A stretch of DNA of 53,929 nt from Zoogloea sp. (lineage in GTDB: Bacteria > Pseudomonadota > Gammaproteobacteria > Burkholderiales > Rhodocyclaceae). The translations under genes and the position numbers were made by a program. Positions 20,838 to 29,573 of the stretch are shown one piece after another. Each line of letters opens with the position of its first letter. Within the stretch, counting starts at the first letter, position 1. The notes under the pieces are model-generated. The model made no database searches. It was not told where the DNA came from and saw nothing but the letters and a program-made list of their open reading frames with translations. The stretch spans positions 1 to 53,929 of the forward strand of contig NZ_JAQUVG010000010.1 of the NCBI RefSeq assembly GCF_028693495.1. Reading direction: 5' to 3'.

Positions 20838-21542
20838 ATGCAACGCCAACGGGTCTGGGACCTGCCCATCCGCCTCTTCCACTGGCTGCTCGTCGCCAGC
20901 ATCGTCTTTGCCTACGCATCCGGCCAGCTCGGCGGCAACCTGATCGAATGGCACGCCCGGACCGGCTACTTCATTGTCGGCCTGGTGGTGTTCCGCCTCC
21001 TGTGGGGCCTCGTGGGCACACCCACTGCCCGCTTCGCCAGCTTCGTGCGCGGCCCGACGGCCATTGCCGCCTACCTGCGGGGCGAATGGCGAGGCATCGG
21101 CCACAACCCGCTTGGGGCCCTCTCGGTGCTGGCCCTGCTGGGCCTGGTGGCCCTCCAGGCGGCCACCGGCCTGTTCACCAACGACGACATCGCCTTTGAA
21201 GGCCCCCTGGCCGCCTGGGTGGGCAAGACACTCTCCGACCGCTTCCACAGCTGGCACGCCTGGATCCAGAACGGCCTGCTGGTACTGGTGGCAGTGCACG
21301 TTGCTGCCATCCTGTTCTACGCCCACGTAAGGAAGGAGAACCTCGTCAAGCCCATGATCACCGGGTGGAGCCACACCCCTAGCCACCCCGCTCCGCCCAG
21401 CGAAACCCGGCGCGGCGGCGGTGTGGTGGCCTTCCTGGTGACCGTAGCCCTGTCGGCGGGCGTCGCCTATGCCGCGGCCGGAGGCCTGAACCCGCCCCCG
21501 CCCCCCGCGCAAACCCCGCCGGCCGCCTCACCGGGCTGGTAA
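20838..21542 (+). CDS. Cytochrome b561-family membrane protein
   Basis: Four-helix diheme electron-transfer protein of the inner membrane. Candidate heme histidines are in LPIRLFHWLLVAS, EWHARTGYFIVG and FHSWHAWIQNGLLVLVAVHVAAILFY. A C-terminal hydrophobic segment (VVAFLVTVALSAGVAYAAAG) and a Pro/Ala tail are extra. ATG 20838 (MQRQRVWD) has AGGAG 6 bases upstream. 45 bases after the outer-membrane factor gene, possibly cotranscribed. No cytochrome c partner is adjacent, so the redox partner is unknown. Confidence 0.88.
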   Translation: MQRQRVWDLPIRLFHWLLVASIVFAYASGQLGGNLIEWHARTGYFIVGLVVFRLLWGLVGTPTARFASFVRGPTAIAAYLRGEWRGIGHNPLGALSVLALLGLVALQAATGLFTNDDIAFEGPLAAWVGKTLSDRFHSWHAWIQNGLLVLVAVHVAAILFYAHVRKENLVKPMITGWSHTPSHPAPPSETRRGGGVVAFLVTVALSAGVAYAAAGGLNPPPPPAQTPPAASPGW

Positions 21543-21546
21543 GTCA

Positions 21547-21601
21547 GCCGCCCGGCGCGGCGCAGGGTCCGGCACGGGCAGTGCCCCCTGCCCCGGGCGG
21601 C
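21547..21601. terminator. Hairpin between convergent genes
   Basis: Outer 9-bp stem GCCGCCCGG / CCGGGCGGC enclosing a GC-rich interior that can form a second small hairpin. It fills the gap between the cytochrome b561 stop and the histidine phosphatase stop. No T tract. Confidence 0.4.
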
Positions 21602-21607
21602 CGGTCA

Positions 21608-22294
21608 TCAGAGCTGCTCCAGATTCTCCTGGCCGATCAGCTTCCAGAGCGCCGGTGCCTGTCCGCTTCGCAGGCGGACCAGGTAAACCTCGTCGTTGGC
21701 CTGCTTGATGCGGCTGACGGCCTCCAGGGTGGGGAGCTGCAGCAGACGAGCGAGGATCAAGGGCGTGACGCCGCCGTGGCTGACGACCAGGACGTTACCA
21801 GCGGAATGACGGGTGCGGATCTGATCCACCGCCTGAGCGACCCGCTGAGCCTGGCTGTCGAGGGATTCGCCGCCATCCAGGCTGTCGGCCGGAGTGGTGG
21901 CACGGGCCTTGAACTCGGGGCCAAGTTCGCCGCTGCGTTCATCTTCGAACATCCCTTCAAACTTGCCAAAGCTGCGTTCCGCCAGCGCCGGCAGCGCTTT
22001 GGCGGGGACCTTGGGCAAGGCGATGGCAGCGGTTTCCCGGGCGCGGACCAGGCTGCTGGTATATACCGCGGTGAAGCGGACCCCCTTCAGGGTGTCACCC
22101 AGCTGCCTGGCCTGGCTTTTACCGGTGTCGTTGAGAACGTTATCCGTCGCGCCCTGAAGGCGCTTTTCCAGATTCCAGGCGGTCTGGCCGTGACGGGCCA
22201 GGTAGATGTCCAGCACGGCGTCGGCAGCCTGGGCAGTCAGGCTGCCGGTCGCCAGGGTGAGGGCGCCGGCCAGGGTGAGCAGCGTTCGGACCAT
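21608..22294 (-). CDS. Exported histidine phosphatase (phosphoglycerate-mutase fold)
   Basis: Phosphomonoesterase family with the phosphohistidine motif LARHGQTAWN, a second catalytic histidine in VVSHGGVTPLIL and the acidic catalytic residue region ERSFGKFEG. A signal peptide (MVRTLLTLAGALTLATGSLTAQAADA) predicts periplasmic location. ATG 22294 is chosen because GAGGAG lies 9 bases upstream; the much longer open frame is a shadow. 229 residues. It follows the phytase-like gene by 13 bases on the same strand; both act on exported phosphoesters or related esters, so a shared job is plausible. Substrate unknown. Confidence 0.88.
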   Translation of the reverse strand: MVRTLLTLAGALTLATGSLTAQAADAVLDIYLARHGQTAWNLEKRLQGATDNVLNDTGKSQARQLGDTLKGVRFTAVYTSSLVRARETAAIALPKVPAKALPALAERSFGKFEGMFEDERSGELGPEFKARATTPADSLDGGESLDSQAQRVAQAVDQIRTRHSAGNVLVVSHGGVTPLILARLLQLPTLEAVSRIKQANDEVYLVRLRSGQAPALWKLIGQENLEQL

Positions 22295-22307
22295 GGATGA
22301 CATCTCC

Positions 22308-23678
22308 TCAGCGGGCCTTGAGCAGTTCGGGCACATGGAGCAGGATGAATTCGTTGTCATCCTGCAGGTTGGGCTGGCGGGCAGCCGAATAAGGGAGGTT
22401 GTTGTCGTTGGCGACGATGATGTGTTCATCGTCCACCACATCCACATCCTCGATGGTCACAAAGGGGAAGGTGAACGTGCCATCCTTGCCACCACGACGC
22501 GCCAGGGCTTTCGGGTCCTGAATGTTGAGCAGGTCGATGTGGCCCACCTTCTTCACGAAACCCTCGCTGTCAGTGTCCTTCAGGCTGATCTTGTAAACCC
22601 GCTTGAACCTGGCCGGTACGTTCTGGCAATCGGGCCGGGCCGGGCCGTTACAGGCATGTTCCGGGAGGCCTTCGCCATTGTCACGCTCGATCATGAGCCC
22701 GGTATCGGCGTCGATCATGTTGAAGTCGCCGATGTTGTTGCCATTCTGCTCCAGGGCGTATTTCCACGAGCGGCCGGTCCATTCACCCTTGGCCACGCTG
22801 AACTCCAGGATCCGCAGATACTCCCGACCGTCCTTGTGCTCCCATTTCTTCTCCTCGGGATTCCACAGGGGCCCCTCCAGCACCGGATACAGGAACTGGC
22901 CGTCCCTGGAGGCGGCCATCCCTTCGTAGCCACGCGAGCGGCGGGCAATGGTGGAGAAGGTGCCGGAAGTGGACGGGGTGGTCACACTGTAGTGATCCGG
23001 CGACTTCAGGGTCTTGCCGTCCACTTTGGTGTCGAACACGGCCAGGACCCTGCCTTTCAGATCCGTCTTGATCAGATAGGGGCCCAGTTCGTCGCCAAAC
23101 CAGAGGGCGTCACCGATGGGCTGGATCGATTCGATGTCGAAATCGGCCCCGGTGAGGTAACGTTTCTGGGTACCTTCATGGACGATCAGGAAGGGCACCT
23201 TGCGGTCGGGATCATGGAGGAAGGCGGTCTGCTCCAGCCTGACTCCACCCTTCTGCCAGTCCGGCTTGATCCGGTGGGCCATCAGCAAGGCATCGGCACT
23301 GTTGTTGCGAGCTCCGTAGCCGTTGTCCTGCAGCACCCAGTACTGCCCCTTGCCCAGGTGCTTGATGCCCGAAAAACCTTGAATGGGCTGGTTGCGGAAG
23401 GGCAGGGAGACCTGGGTCGGACGCGGGGCGGCCTTGTCGGAGAGGTAGGAGTGCCCGGGGAGGCTGCCCAGGGTGTCCACCCGGCGACTGTCCGGCCCGG
23501 TGTATTTGCCCGACGTGCCCAGGCTGGCGGGCGCGTCCTTGGGCGGAGCAATGAAACTCGCCGCCGGCAGCAGGGCATGGCCCGCCAGCGTGGCGTTGAA
23601 CGTCTGGTCGGCGGCGGCAATGGCGGGGACCAGGGCCGCAAAGGCCAGGGCAAGGGGAGTAAAACGCGTGGAGGTCAT
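22308..23678 (-). CDS. Exported phytase-like esterase (beta-propeller)
   Basis: Protein of the 'esterase-like activity of phytase' family. Signal peptide RFTPLALAFAALVPAIAAADQ, then a domain of about 420 residues with typical blocks FSGIKHLGKGQYWVLQDNG, FDIESIQPIGDALWFGDE, SRGYEGMAASRDGQFLYPVLEG, NNIGDFNMIDADTGLMIERD and FPFVTIEDVDVVDDEHIIVAND. ATG 23678 (MTSTRFTPL) gives the signal peptide. 456 residues. First gene of a two-gene unit with the histidine phosphatase. Substrate unproven. Confidence 0.85.
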   Translation of the reverse strand: MTSTRFTPLALAFAALVPAIAAADQTFNATLAGHALLPAASFIAPPKDAPASLGTSGKYTGPDSRRVDTLGSLPGHSYLSDKAAPRPTQVSLPFRNQPIQGFSGIKHLGKGQYWVLQDNGYGARNNSADALLMAHRIKPDWQKGGVRLEQTAFLHDPDRKVPFLIVHEGTQKRYLTGADFDIESIQPIGDALWFGDELGPYLIKTDLKGRVLAVFDTKVDGKTLKSPDHYSVTTPSTSGTFSTIARRSRGYEGMAASRDGQFLYPVLEGPLWNPEEKKWEHKDGREYLRILEFSVAKGEWTGRSWKYALEQNGNNIGDFNMIDADTGLMIERDNGEGLPEHACNGPARPDCQNVPARFKRVYKISLKDTDSEGFVKKVGHIDLLNIQDPKALARRGGKDGTFTFPFVTIEDVDVVDDEHIIVANDNNLPYSAARQPNLQDDNEFILLHVPELLKAR

Positions 23679-23796
23679 GGCCTGCTCATCGGGAGTGGAA
23701 ACTGGCCGCGAGAGTAGGTACGCCGCATTACAGGAGTGTTGCAAGCAGGACAGTGGGCCCCGGGCGCCCCAGGCACACCGGCCCCGCTGACGCGGG

Positions 23797-25131
23797 TCAC
23801 CTCATCGCGAACAATTCCTGATGGAAACGTCCGGGCGCCAGCCCGTGGGCAACGAAGTCCCTCCTCAGCACATCCCCGAAGCTGGCGGGGCCGCAGAACC
23901 AGATGCTGGCGGAGGCCCACTCCGGGACGACGGAACGGATGTAGGCTCCATCCAGACGGCCATCCCTGCCGGAGACGTGCAGATGCAGCCGGACCTGTGC
24001 AGCCCCTGCGTCAGCCGTCAGCCTGTCGATGGCTGCCTGCTCATAATCAGCGGTGGGATGGAACAGGTCCACCTGGGGCGCGCCCGGCGTTTGGGCAAGC
24101 TGTTTCATGCGTGCGACGAAGGGCGTGATGCCGATTCCAGCACCGATCCAGATCTGACGGGGTGCGCCATCCTCGAAATCGAAGCAGCCGTAGGGCCCCT
24201 CTACCGTCACCTCCATCCCCGTTTGCAGCCGCTCACGCAGCCGGCGGGTATGGTCACCGAGGGCTTTGGCGATGAACACCATGCGCCGATCCAGAGGATC
24301 CCAGGCCGACGCGATGGTGTAGGGGTGGGCACCTTCGCGGGGATCGGAAGTAACGAAGGCAAATTGCCCGGCCCGGTGGCCGGCCCACCCTGGCGCCAGG
24401 CGAAGCCCGGCCTCGAGCACCCGAAGCTCCGGGTAGTAGGTCAGGCTTTCAATCTGCGCCCGGGTGCGCCGGTGGGCTCCGATCCGCCCGGAGAGGGCGA
24501 CCAGTGCCGCCCACACGCCAATGCCCATGAGGACTCCGCTGGTCCAGCCGATGGGCTGGGACCAGTAAGCGGTTCGGGTCAGCACCACCGAATGGTAGAC
24601 CAGGACGAGGTAGAGCCCTGCCAGCCACCCATGGGTGCGCGCGAACAGGTGGTAAGGAAAGCGCTTGATCAGGGCCAGCAGCAGCAGGATTACCACCCCA
24701 TAGAAGGCCCATTCGCCAAGGAATTCGGCGCTTCCCCGCTGCCCGCGCAACCAGCCCTCCAGCATTCCCAGGGTCTCTTCCGCCGCTGGCCGGCGGGCAG
24801 GCTTGGTCAGCCAGCCCCAGCCAACCATCCACTTCGTACCCTGGGCCCACCACCAGTGCAGTACGCCGGCAACCAGGGCCACGATGCCCAGCCACTTGTG
24901 GAGGCGGTACATCTTGTCGAGTCCGTCGAGGGGTCGCTCCAGCCACTGCGGACGCACTGCCAGCAACAGGGCCACGCTCATGGCACCGATCGCGATGACG
25001 CCGGTGAGCTGGACGAAGGCGGAGCGGAACGAGAAGTAGGTGAAAGGGTGTGGCAGCAGCGTATCGGCGTGCAGCCAAAGTCCCAGCAGGACAAGGAGGA
25101 GGGCCAGCAGGCCGGATTTTATGGGTTTCAT
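23797..25131 (-). CDS. Ferric-reductase-like transmembrane flavocytochrome
   Basis: Membrane electron-transfer protein with an N-terminal ferric-reductase-like heme domain (six helices; histidine pairs in HKWLGIVALVAGVLHWWW and RTHGWLAGLYLVLVYHSVVL) and a C-terminal FAD/NAD(P)-binding reductase domain: HPYTIAS (flavin), GAGIGITPFVARM (nucleotide loop) and WFCGPASF. Usual role is moving electrons from NAD(P)H across the membrane, for example to ferric iron or another acceptor. ATG 25131 has AGGAACAGG upstream. A Fur-box-like sequence lies ~50 bases upstream at 25183-25200. 444 residues, normal. Confidence 0.88.
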   Translation of the reverse strand: MKPIKSGLLALLLVLLGLWLHADTLLPHPFTYFSFRSAFVQLTGVIAIGAMSVALLLAVRPQWLERPLDGLDKMYRLHKWLGIVALVAGVLHWWWAQGTKWMVGWGWLTKPARRPAAEETLGMLEGWLRGQRGSAEFLGEWAFYGVVILLLLALIKRFPYHLFARTHGWLAGLYLVLVYHSVVLTRTAYWSQPIGWTSGVLMGIGVWAALVALSGRIGAHRRTRAQIESLTYYPELRVLEAGLRLAPGWAGHRAGQFAFVTSDPREGAHPYTIASAWDPLDRRMVFIAKALGDHTRRLRERLQTGMEVTVEGPYGCFDFEDGAPRQIWIGAGIGITPFVARMKQLAQTPGAPQVDLFHPTADYEQAAIDRLTADAGAAQVRLHLHVSGRDGRLDGAYIRSVVPEWASASIWFCGPASFGDVLRRDFVAHGLAPGRFHQELFAMR

Positions 25132-25182
25132 TGCCTGTTCCTGTAGGGGGCTGCCTGTCCATGGGCCGCAGGCCCTGATGTT

Positions 25183-25200
25183 GAAAATGACAATCTTGCG
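25183..25200. promoter_or_regulatory. Possible Fur box
   Basis: GAAAATGACAATCTTGCG matches the first two hexamers of the Fur consensus (GATAATGATAATCATTATC) well but the third poorly. It sits about 52 bases upstream of the ferric-reductase-like gene, a sensible operator position. The rest of the 25132-25547 gap is an AT-rich stretch (25257-25302) that may hold a promoter for the next gene; no gene seen there. Confidence 0.3.
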
Positions 25201-25547
25201 TTGCCGGGCTGTGTGAAATCCAGCAGCGCAGGCAGGAAGGCCACCCCAGACAGCTCAAATCAAATCCGCAAAATACTGATTTATATGAATTTTATTTTTT
25301 CCTGGGGGGAGCGACGGCTGGCCCCGGATTTGCAATGGATCTCCCGTGCTGCACGGCAGCCCCTTTTTCAACATCCAGGATGCCTACCCCATGCCCTTTC
25401 CTCCGCCCGCGCGGGCTCCGCGTCTCCTGCTCAAGCAGTATTGGCAGCTTTTGCTGACAACCCTTCTGCCCTCCCGGCCCCATCATGGCCGCCGGTCAGC
25501 CTGCGGTACCTGATTTTTCCCTCTCCCTGAAGTTAACGCAACAGACC

Positions 25548-26000
25548 ATGAAAACACCCCTGATCCTTGCCCTTGCCCTGATTGCGGGCAGCCCTGTCGC
25601 CCTGGCCCAGCAGGCCGAACCGGCCAAGCCCTATGTGGCGCCCCCCTGGACCTACAAGACCAAGCAGCTCAACCGTGCCGAAATCGATGCCCTGCTGGCC
25701 AAGCCAGGCCAGGTGCTGGTGCTGGACGTGCGCCGGCCGGATGAACTCATCACCAAGGGCAGCTTTCCAGTCTTCCTGAGCGTCCAGACCGCCGACGTGG
25801 ACAAGCTGGCGGAATACATCCCCAAGGAGCGCACCCTCATCACCGTGTCCAACCGTGCCCACCGTGCCGGCGCCGTAGGCGACAAACTGACCGCCCGCGG
25901 CTTCAAGGTGGCCGGGGCGGCGGGCTCCCTGGATTACGAGGACCAGGGCGGCAAGGTGGCCCGCATCACCCCGCCCGCACCCCGCGCGGCCGCCAATTGA
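25548..26000 (+). CDS. Exported rhodanese-fold protein lacking the catalytic cysteine
   Basis: 150 residues from ATG 25548: signal peptide MKTPLILALALIAGSPVALAQ, then a rhodanese domain with VLVLDVRRPDELITKG. The active-site loop position reads VSNRAHRAG where an active enzyme has a Cys-containing loop such as CRSGKRS, so sulfurtransferase activity is not expected. A binding or structural role is more likely. The neighbour across a convergent hairpin is a cytochrome c' gene. Earlier in-frame ATG 25485 would spoil the signal peptide. Confidence 0.8.
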   Translation: MKTPLILALALIAGSPVALAQQAEPAKPYVAPPWTYKTKQLNRAEIDALLAKPGQVLVLDVRRPDELITKGSFPVFLSVQTADVDKLAEYIPKERTLITVSNRAHRAGAVGDKLTARGFKVAGAAGSLDYEDQGGKVARITPPAPRAAAN

Positions 26001-26105
26001 AACCATGCCCCTCTGCTGCAGAGCGGAGACCGGGTCCTTCGAGGTGCCCGTGAGCGCTACTCCGCCCCCCAGCCTTGAGATCCGCCTGGACCCATGACAA
26101 AGCGC

Positions 26106-26139
26106 GGAGGGGCGCCAGGATCACTCCCGGCGCCCCTCC
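26106..26139. terminator. Bidirectional hairpin between convergent genes
   Basis: Perfect 11-bp stem (GGAGGGGCGCC and complement) with a 12-base loop, between the rhodanese-fold gene and the cytochrome c' gene. No T tract on either side. Confidence 0.5.
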
Positions 26140-26184
26140 CTCCCCTGGCGGCGGCGCATCCGCACAGGCGTGGCCGACTCCCCT

Positions 26185-26655
26185 TCAGTCCTTCTTGCGG
26201 AAGTCGTCGTGGCAGCCCTTGCAGGTCTGGTTGAGTTTGCCAAACTGGGTCTTCACCGCGGCGGCATCACCACTGGCGGCAAGCTTCGCCAGTTCGTTGG
26301 CCTCGACGTTGAACTTGCGGGCCGCTTCGCCCGCCCTGGCGCCGTCGGTGAACAGCTCGGGCCTGACGGTGGTTTCGCGCCAGCCCTTGCCGGTTTCGGT
26401 ACCGGCAGGGTAGAGCGCACCGAGGCCGGAATTGGCAATGGCCGCGATGGTGTTGGCCGCACGGATCACCTCATCCTTGTTGTAGGTGCCTTCCACGTTG
26501 TTCTTGATACGCCCGGTGTTCCAGGCCAGCACCTGATAGGCCGACTGGCGCCACTTGATGATCTGCTCCGGCTTGGGGGCCTGCTGGGCCAGGGCGGCGG
26601 AGCTGGTGGCCGACACAATCAGGGCGGCAAGCAAGGTTTTGAGGATTTTATGCAT
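26185..26655 (-). CDS. Class II cytochrome c (cytochrome c' type)
   Basis: Periplasmic heme protein of the four-helix cytochrome c' family: signal peptide ending SSAALAQQA, then a helical domain with the heme motif CKGCH close to the C-terminus (LNQTCKGCHDDFRKKD), the family hallmark. 156 residues. Family members bind NO or CO and may protect against nitric oxide; others transfer electrons. Which applies here cannot be read from the sequence. Lies 36 bases upstream-side of the dienelactone hydrolase gene on the same strand. Confidence 0.9.
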   Translation of the reverse strand: MHKILKTLLAALIVSATSSAALAQQAPKPEQIIKWRQSAYQVLAWNTGRIKNNVEGTYNKDEVIRAANTIAAIANSGLGALYPAGTETGKGWRETTVRPELFTDGARAGEAARKFNVEANELAKLAASGDAAAVKTQFGKLNQTCKGCHDDFRKKD

Positions 26656-26691
26656 GTTTTCTCCGTAGGAAAGTGGCGGGTTCGAAGGCGG

Positions 26692-27582
26692 TCAGGCCTT
26701 GAGATGGGTCTTGAAAAAGGCCACGGTGCGTTGCCAGGCCAGTTGGGCGGCCTGGGCGTCATAGCGGGGCGTGGTGGTGTTGTTGAAGCCGTGCTGGGTG
26801 CCCGGGTAGATATGGGCTTCGTACTTCACCCCCGCAGCCTTGAGGGCCTCCTCGTACCTGGGCCAGCCGGCGTTGATGCGTTCGTCGTTCTCGGCATAGT
26901 GGATCAGCAGCGGCGCCTTGATCCGGGCCACGTCCTCGACGGGAGGTTGACTGCCGTAAAAGGGGACCGCAGCCGCCAGATCGGGGATGCGGGTGGCCAG
27001 CAGGTTGGAAATGCTGCCTCCGTAGCAGAAGCCGGTGACCCCGACCTTGCCGTTGCCTTCGGGCAAACCCTTCAGAAAGGCTGCGGCAGTCACGAAATCC
27101 TCGCGGGTCTTACCCTGGTCCAGCTTGGGGAAGAGCTCCCGGGCCTTGTCCTCATCCCCCGGATAACCGCCCAGGGGAAACAGCGCATCCGGCGCAAAGG
27201 CCACGAACCCCTCCAGGGCCAGACGGCGGGCGATGTCCTCGATGTGGGGATTGAGGCCGCGGTTCTCATGGACGACCAGCACCGTCGGGAGTTTGCCGCG
27301 GGCGGAGGCCGGACCGACCAGATAGCCGCGGAGGGTGCCGTAGCCCTGGGGCGAAGGTATTTCCAGGTAGCGCCCCTGGATTCGGGCGTCACCGGGGGCA
27401 AGCTCCTGGGCCTCGGCGAAACGTGGGCTCAGGGCGTTCAGGAGCCCTTCGGCGGTGATGCCTGCGGCGGCATAGCGGGCAGCGCTCTTCAGGAACTCCC
27501 GGCGTGGGATCAGGCCATGGACGAACTGATCGAAGAGCTTGAGGACTTCCGGCTGGAAGTCGGCGGCCGTCTGGCGGGGCAT
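26692..27582 (-). CDS. Dienelactone hydrolase family protein with Tat signal
   Basis: Alpha/beta hydrolase with the cysteine nucleophile in GFCYGGSISN, an acid region IHYAENDERIN and histidine in GTQHGFNN, the dienelactone-hydrolase triad pattern. The N-terminus has the twin-arginine motif PRREFLKSAARYAAAGI near residue 27, so export by Tat is likely. 296 residues. It sits between the SMP-30-like lactonase gene (17 bases away) and cytochrome c' on the minus strand; two hydrolases of lactone type side by side suggest handling of a lactone or ester outside the cytoplasm. Natural substrate unknown. Confidence 0.88.
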   Translation of the reverse strand: MPRQTAADFQPEVLKLFDQFVHGLIPRREFLKSAARYAAAGITAEGLLNALSPRFAEAQELAPGDARIQGRYLEIPSPQGYGTLRGYLVGPASARGKLPTVLVVHENRGLNPHIEDIARRLALEGFVAFAPDALFPLGGYPGDEDKARELFPKLDQGKTREDFVTAAAFLKGLPEGNGKVGVTGFCYGGSISNLLATRIPDLAAAVPFYGSQPPVEDVARIKAPLLIHYAENDERINAGWPRYEEALKAAGVKYEAHIYPGTQHGFNNTTTPRYDAQAAQLAWQRTVAFFKTHLKA

Positions 27583-27599
27583 GATGGGTATCTCCGTGG

Positions 27600-28580
27600 T
27601 TATTTAACGCGGCCAGGGTGGCCGGCGGTCAGGACGGGGAAATGCCAGGCAGAGCCGCTTCCCACCACATACAGGGTCTTCTTGCCGGGGCCGGCGAAGG
27701 CCAGGTTCTGAGGCCGCTTGGGCAACGGGATGATGCCCAGGGCCTGGCCCTGGCTGGAGAACACCTGGACCCCCGCATTGGAAGCCACATACAGGCGCCC
27801 TTCCGCATCCACGGCCAGGCCATCCGCGCCACTGGTCGGGCCGTTGTCAGTCTGGCGGAAGCCCTCCAGCCGGGCAAACTCGCGCTTCGGCCCCAGCTTG
27901 CCATTGGCGGCGATGTCGTAGGCCAGCACGTGCTCGCCGGCGGTATTGGCCACGTACAGGGTCTTTTCGTCGGGGCTCAGCTGGATGCCGTTGGGCCGGG
28001 TAATGTCAGCGGCCAGGCGCTCGATGGCATATTCCGGCGACACCCGGTAGACCGCCGGTTTCGCGGTGATGGCCGGATCCGGCTGGGGCGTGGCGGCGGG
28101 ATTGACACCCGAGTCGGTGAAATAGACCGTCCCCTTGCGATCCACCACCAGATCATTGGGGCGGCCCAGGTTGAACTTGCCATCCACCTTGCCCACCAGG
28201 GTGCGGGCATGGCCCTTGGGCTGGATCACGCCGACCCTGGGTTCCCGGGTCTGGACGCTGATCAGCTCCCCATTGGGGGCAAAGGCCAGGGCGTTGGAAC
28301 CGTTGGCCCCTTCCAGGTAAACGGAGCTGCGGCCATCGGGGGCAATGTGAATGATCCGGTCGTTCTGGTTTTCGGTGAACAACAAGCCGCCATCCGGCGC
28401 GGCGATGGGGCCTTCGGTGCCCTTGAAACCCTCCTGAATCAGTTCGATAGGGGTACCGGCCTGGACGACGCCAGCAATCCCGGGGGTCACCGCTTGCTGG
28501 GCGTGGGCCAGACTCCAGGAGCCGAGGAGGGATGCGGCGACGAGGCTCAGGGCGCAGGGCGCAATTTTGATAGGGGGCAT
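27600..28580 (-). CDS. SMP-30/gluconolactonase-family exported protein
   Basis: Six-bladed beta-propeller lactonase family. Signal peptide (PCALSLVAASLLGSWSLAHAQ) then FKGTEGPIAAPDGGLLFTE, GRPNDLVVDRKGTVYFTD, ITRPNGIQLSPDEKTLYVAN and GADGLAVDAEGRLYVAS, the blade motifs that supply the metal ligands (E, N, D). ATG 28580 (MPPIKIAPC) is chosen for the signal peptide; the longer frame to 28772 adds unrelated sequence. 326 residues. Predicted periplasmic. First gene before the dienelactone hydrolase. Confidence 0.88.
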   Translation of the reverse strand: MPPIKIAPCALSLVAASLLGSWSLAHAQQAVTPGIAGVVQAGTPIELIQEGFKGTEGPIAAPDGGLLFTENQNDRIIHIAPDGRSSVYLEGANGSNALAFAPNGELISVQTREPRVGVIQPKGHARTLVGKVDGKFNLGRPNDLVVDRKGTVYFTDSGVNPAATPQPDPAITAKPAVYRVSPEYAIERLAADITRPNGIQLSPDEKTLYVANTAGEHVLAYDIAANGKLGPKREFARLEGFRQTDNGPTSGADGLAVDAEGRLYVASNAGVQVFSSQGQALGIIPLPKRPQNLAFAGPGKKTLYVVGSGSAWHFPVLTAGHPGRVK

Positions 28581-28830
28581 GGGGTTCGATGGGAAAGAGT
28601 GTTCGGATCCAGTGCAGGTTTTCCCTTCCCCTGCAGCATGCCCCGTGCCACCTTCAGGCGCCGTTCTCATGGAGGAGCGGCGGCAGGCTGAAAAGTCCCT
28701 GATTTGCAAGAGGATTCGACCCATCCAGTCCAGCCTGGCGGACCTCCCCGGGGGTGTCCCTGGCGCCGGCACGGGAGTACCGGCTGCTGCATTCCCTACA
28801 GCCGTGACGCCATACTGTTGGTTTTGAAAC

Positions 28831-28844
28831 CCGGCAGATGCCGG
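28831..28844 (-). terminator. Hairpin after the secretion operon
   Basis: CCGGCAGATGCCGG forms a 5-bp stem with a 4-base loop; the minus strand continues with GTTTC. It lies 19 bases beyond the last gene of the type II secretion-like operon. The rest of the 28581-28862 gap holds nothing else recognised. Confidence 0.4.
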
Positions 28845-28862
28845 CCTGCGCGCATCCGGCCT

Positions 28863-29573
28863 TCAGCCCACACGGCTCAAGGCGGCCTCGGTGCGGTTGC
28901 TCACCTTCAGTTTGCGCAGCAACTCCTGGACGTGATGCTTCACGGTCAGGGGGCTGAGGCCCAGGTCGTCAGCGATCTGGACATTGGTCTTGCCGCTGCG
29001 GATGCCCGCCAGGATCTCCGCCTGACGGGCGGACAGGCGGATCCGGTTATCCACTGTCTCCTGCGCACCCTGGATCCGTTCCAGGGCATGACGCAGATGG
29101 GGCAGCAGCAGCTCTGCGAAATAACACTCCCGGGCCCCCCCTTCCCGGGGCAGCCCCAGGAAGACGAACAGCACCCCCGCCCGGGCGCCGGAATCCCCGT
29201 GGCCATGCACCAGCGCAGGCCCCCCGGCGCCTGGCAGGCAGGCCAGGGCGAGGCGCAGCAGCGACGGCAACTCCCGACAGGGACGGCCACCTCCGTGCTG
29301 CCAGTGACGACGCAGGGCGACCGCCCACTCCAGTTCCTGGCCCGGGCGGTAACCCTCCCATTCCGGAGCGACCACCCCCCGCGAAAACACCTCCACGCCC
29401 CCCCCGCGGCCGCTCAGGCAGAGCAGGGTTTCGTGGGGCAGGAAGCTCTGCAGCGCCCCCTGGGACCACAGGTAGAAATCGCTCCGGCGGCGCACCTGGA
29501 CAGCCCCCTCGAGGGTCCCCAGGAGGCGCTCCAGATCCCGGGCACCCAGGGTTCCCGCCGCAAAGTCGTTCAT
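28863..29573 (-). CDS. epsA: LuxR-type regulator, EpsA-like
   Basis: 236 residues: an N-terminal domain of ~160 residues (LLGTLEGAVQVRRRSDFYLWSQGALQSFLPHETLLC) and a C-terminal LuxR helix-turn-helix (LSARQAEILAGIRSGKTNVQIADDLGLSPLTVKHHVQELLRKL split over residues ~175-220). The pattern matches EpsA regulators that accompany XrtB/PEP-CTERM exopolysaccharide loci in Betaproteobacteria. Here its ATG overlaps the stop of the last pilin-like gene (ATGA), so it is the final gene of the secretion operon and may autoregulate it. The signal sensed is unknown. Confidence 0.8.
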   Translation of the reverse strand: MNDFAAGTLGARDLERLLGTLEGAVQVRRRSDFYLWSQGALQSFLPHETLLCLSGRGGGVEVFSRGVVAPEWEGYRPGQELEWAVALRRHWQHGGGRPCRELPSLLRLALACLPGAGGPALVHGHGDSGARAGVLFVFLGLPREGGARECYFAELLLPHLRHALERIQGAQETVDNRIRLSARQAEILAGIRSGKTNVQIADDLGLSPLTVKHHVQELLRKLKVSNRTEAALSRVG

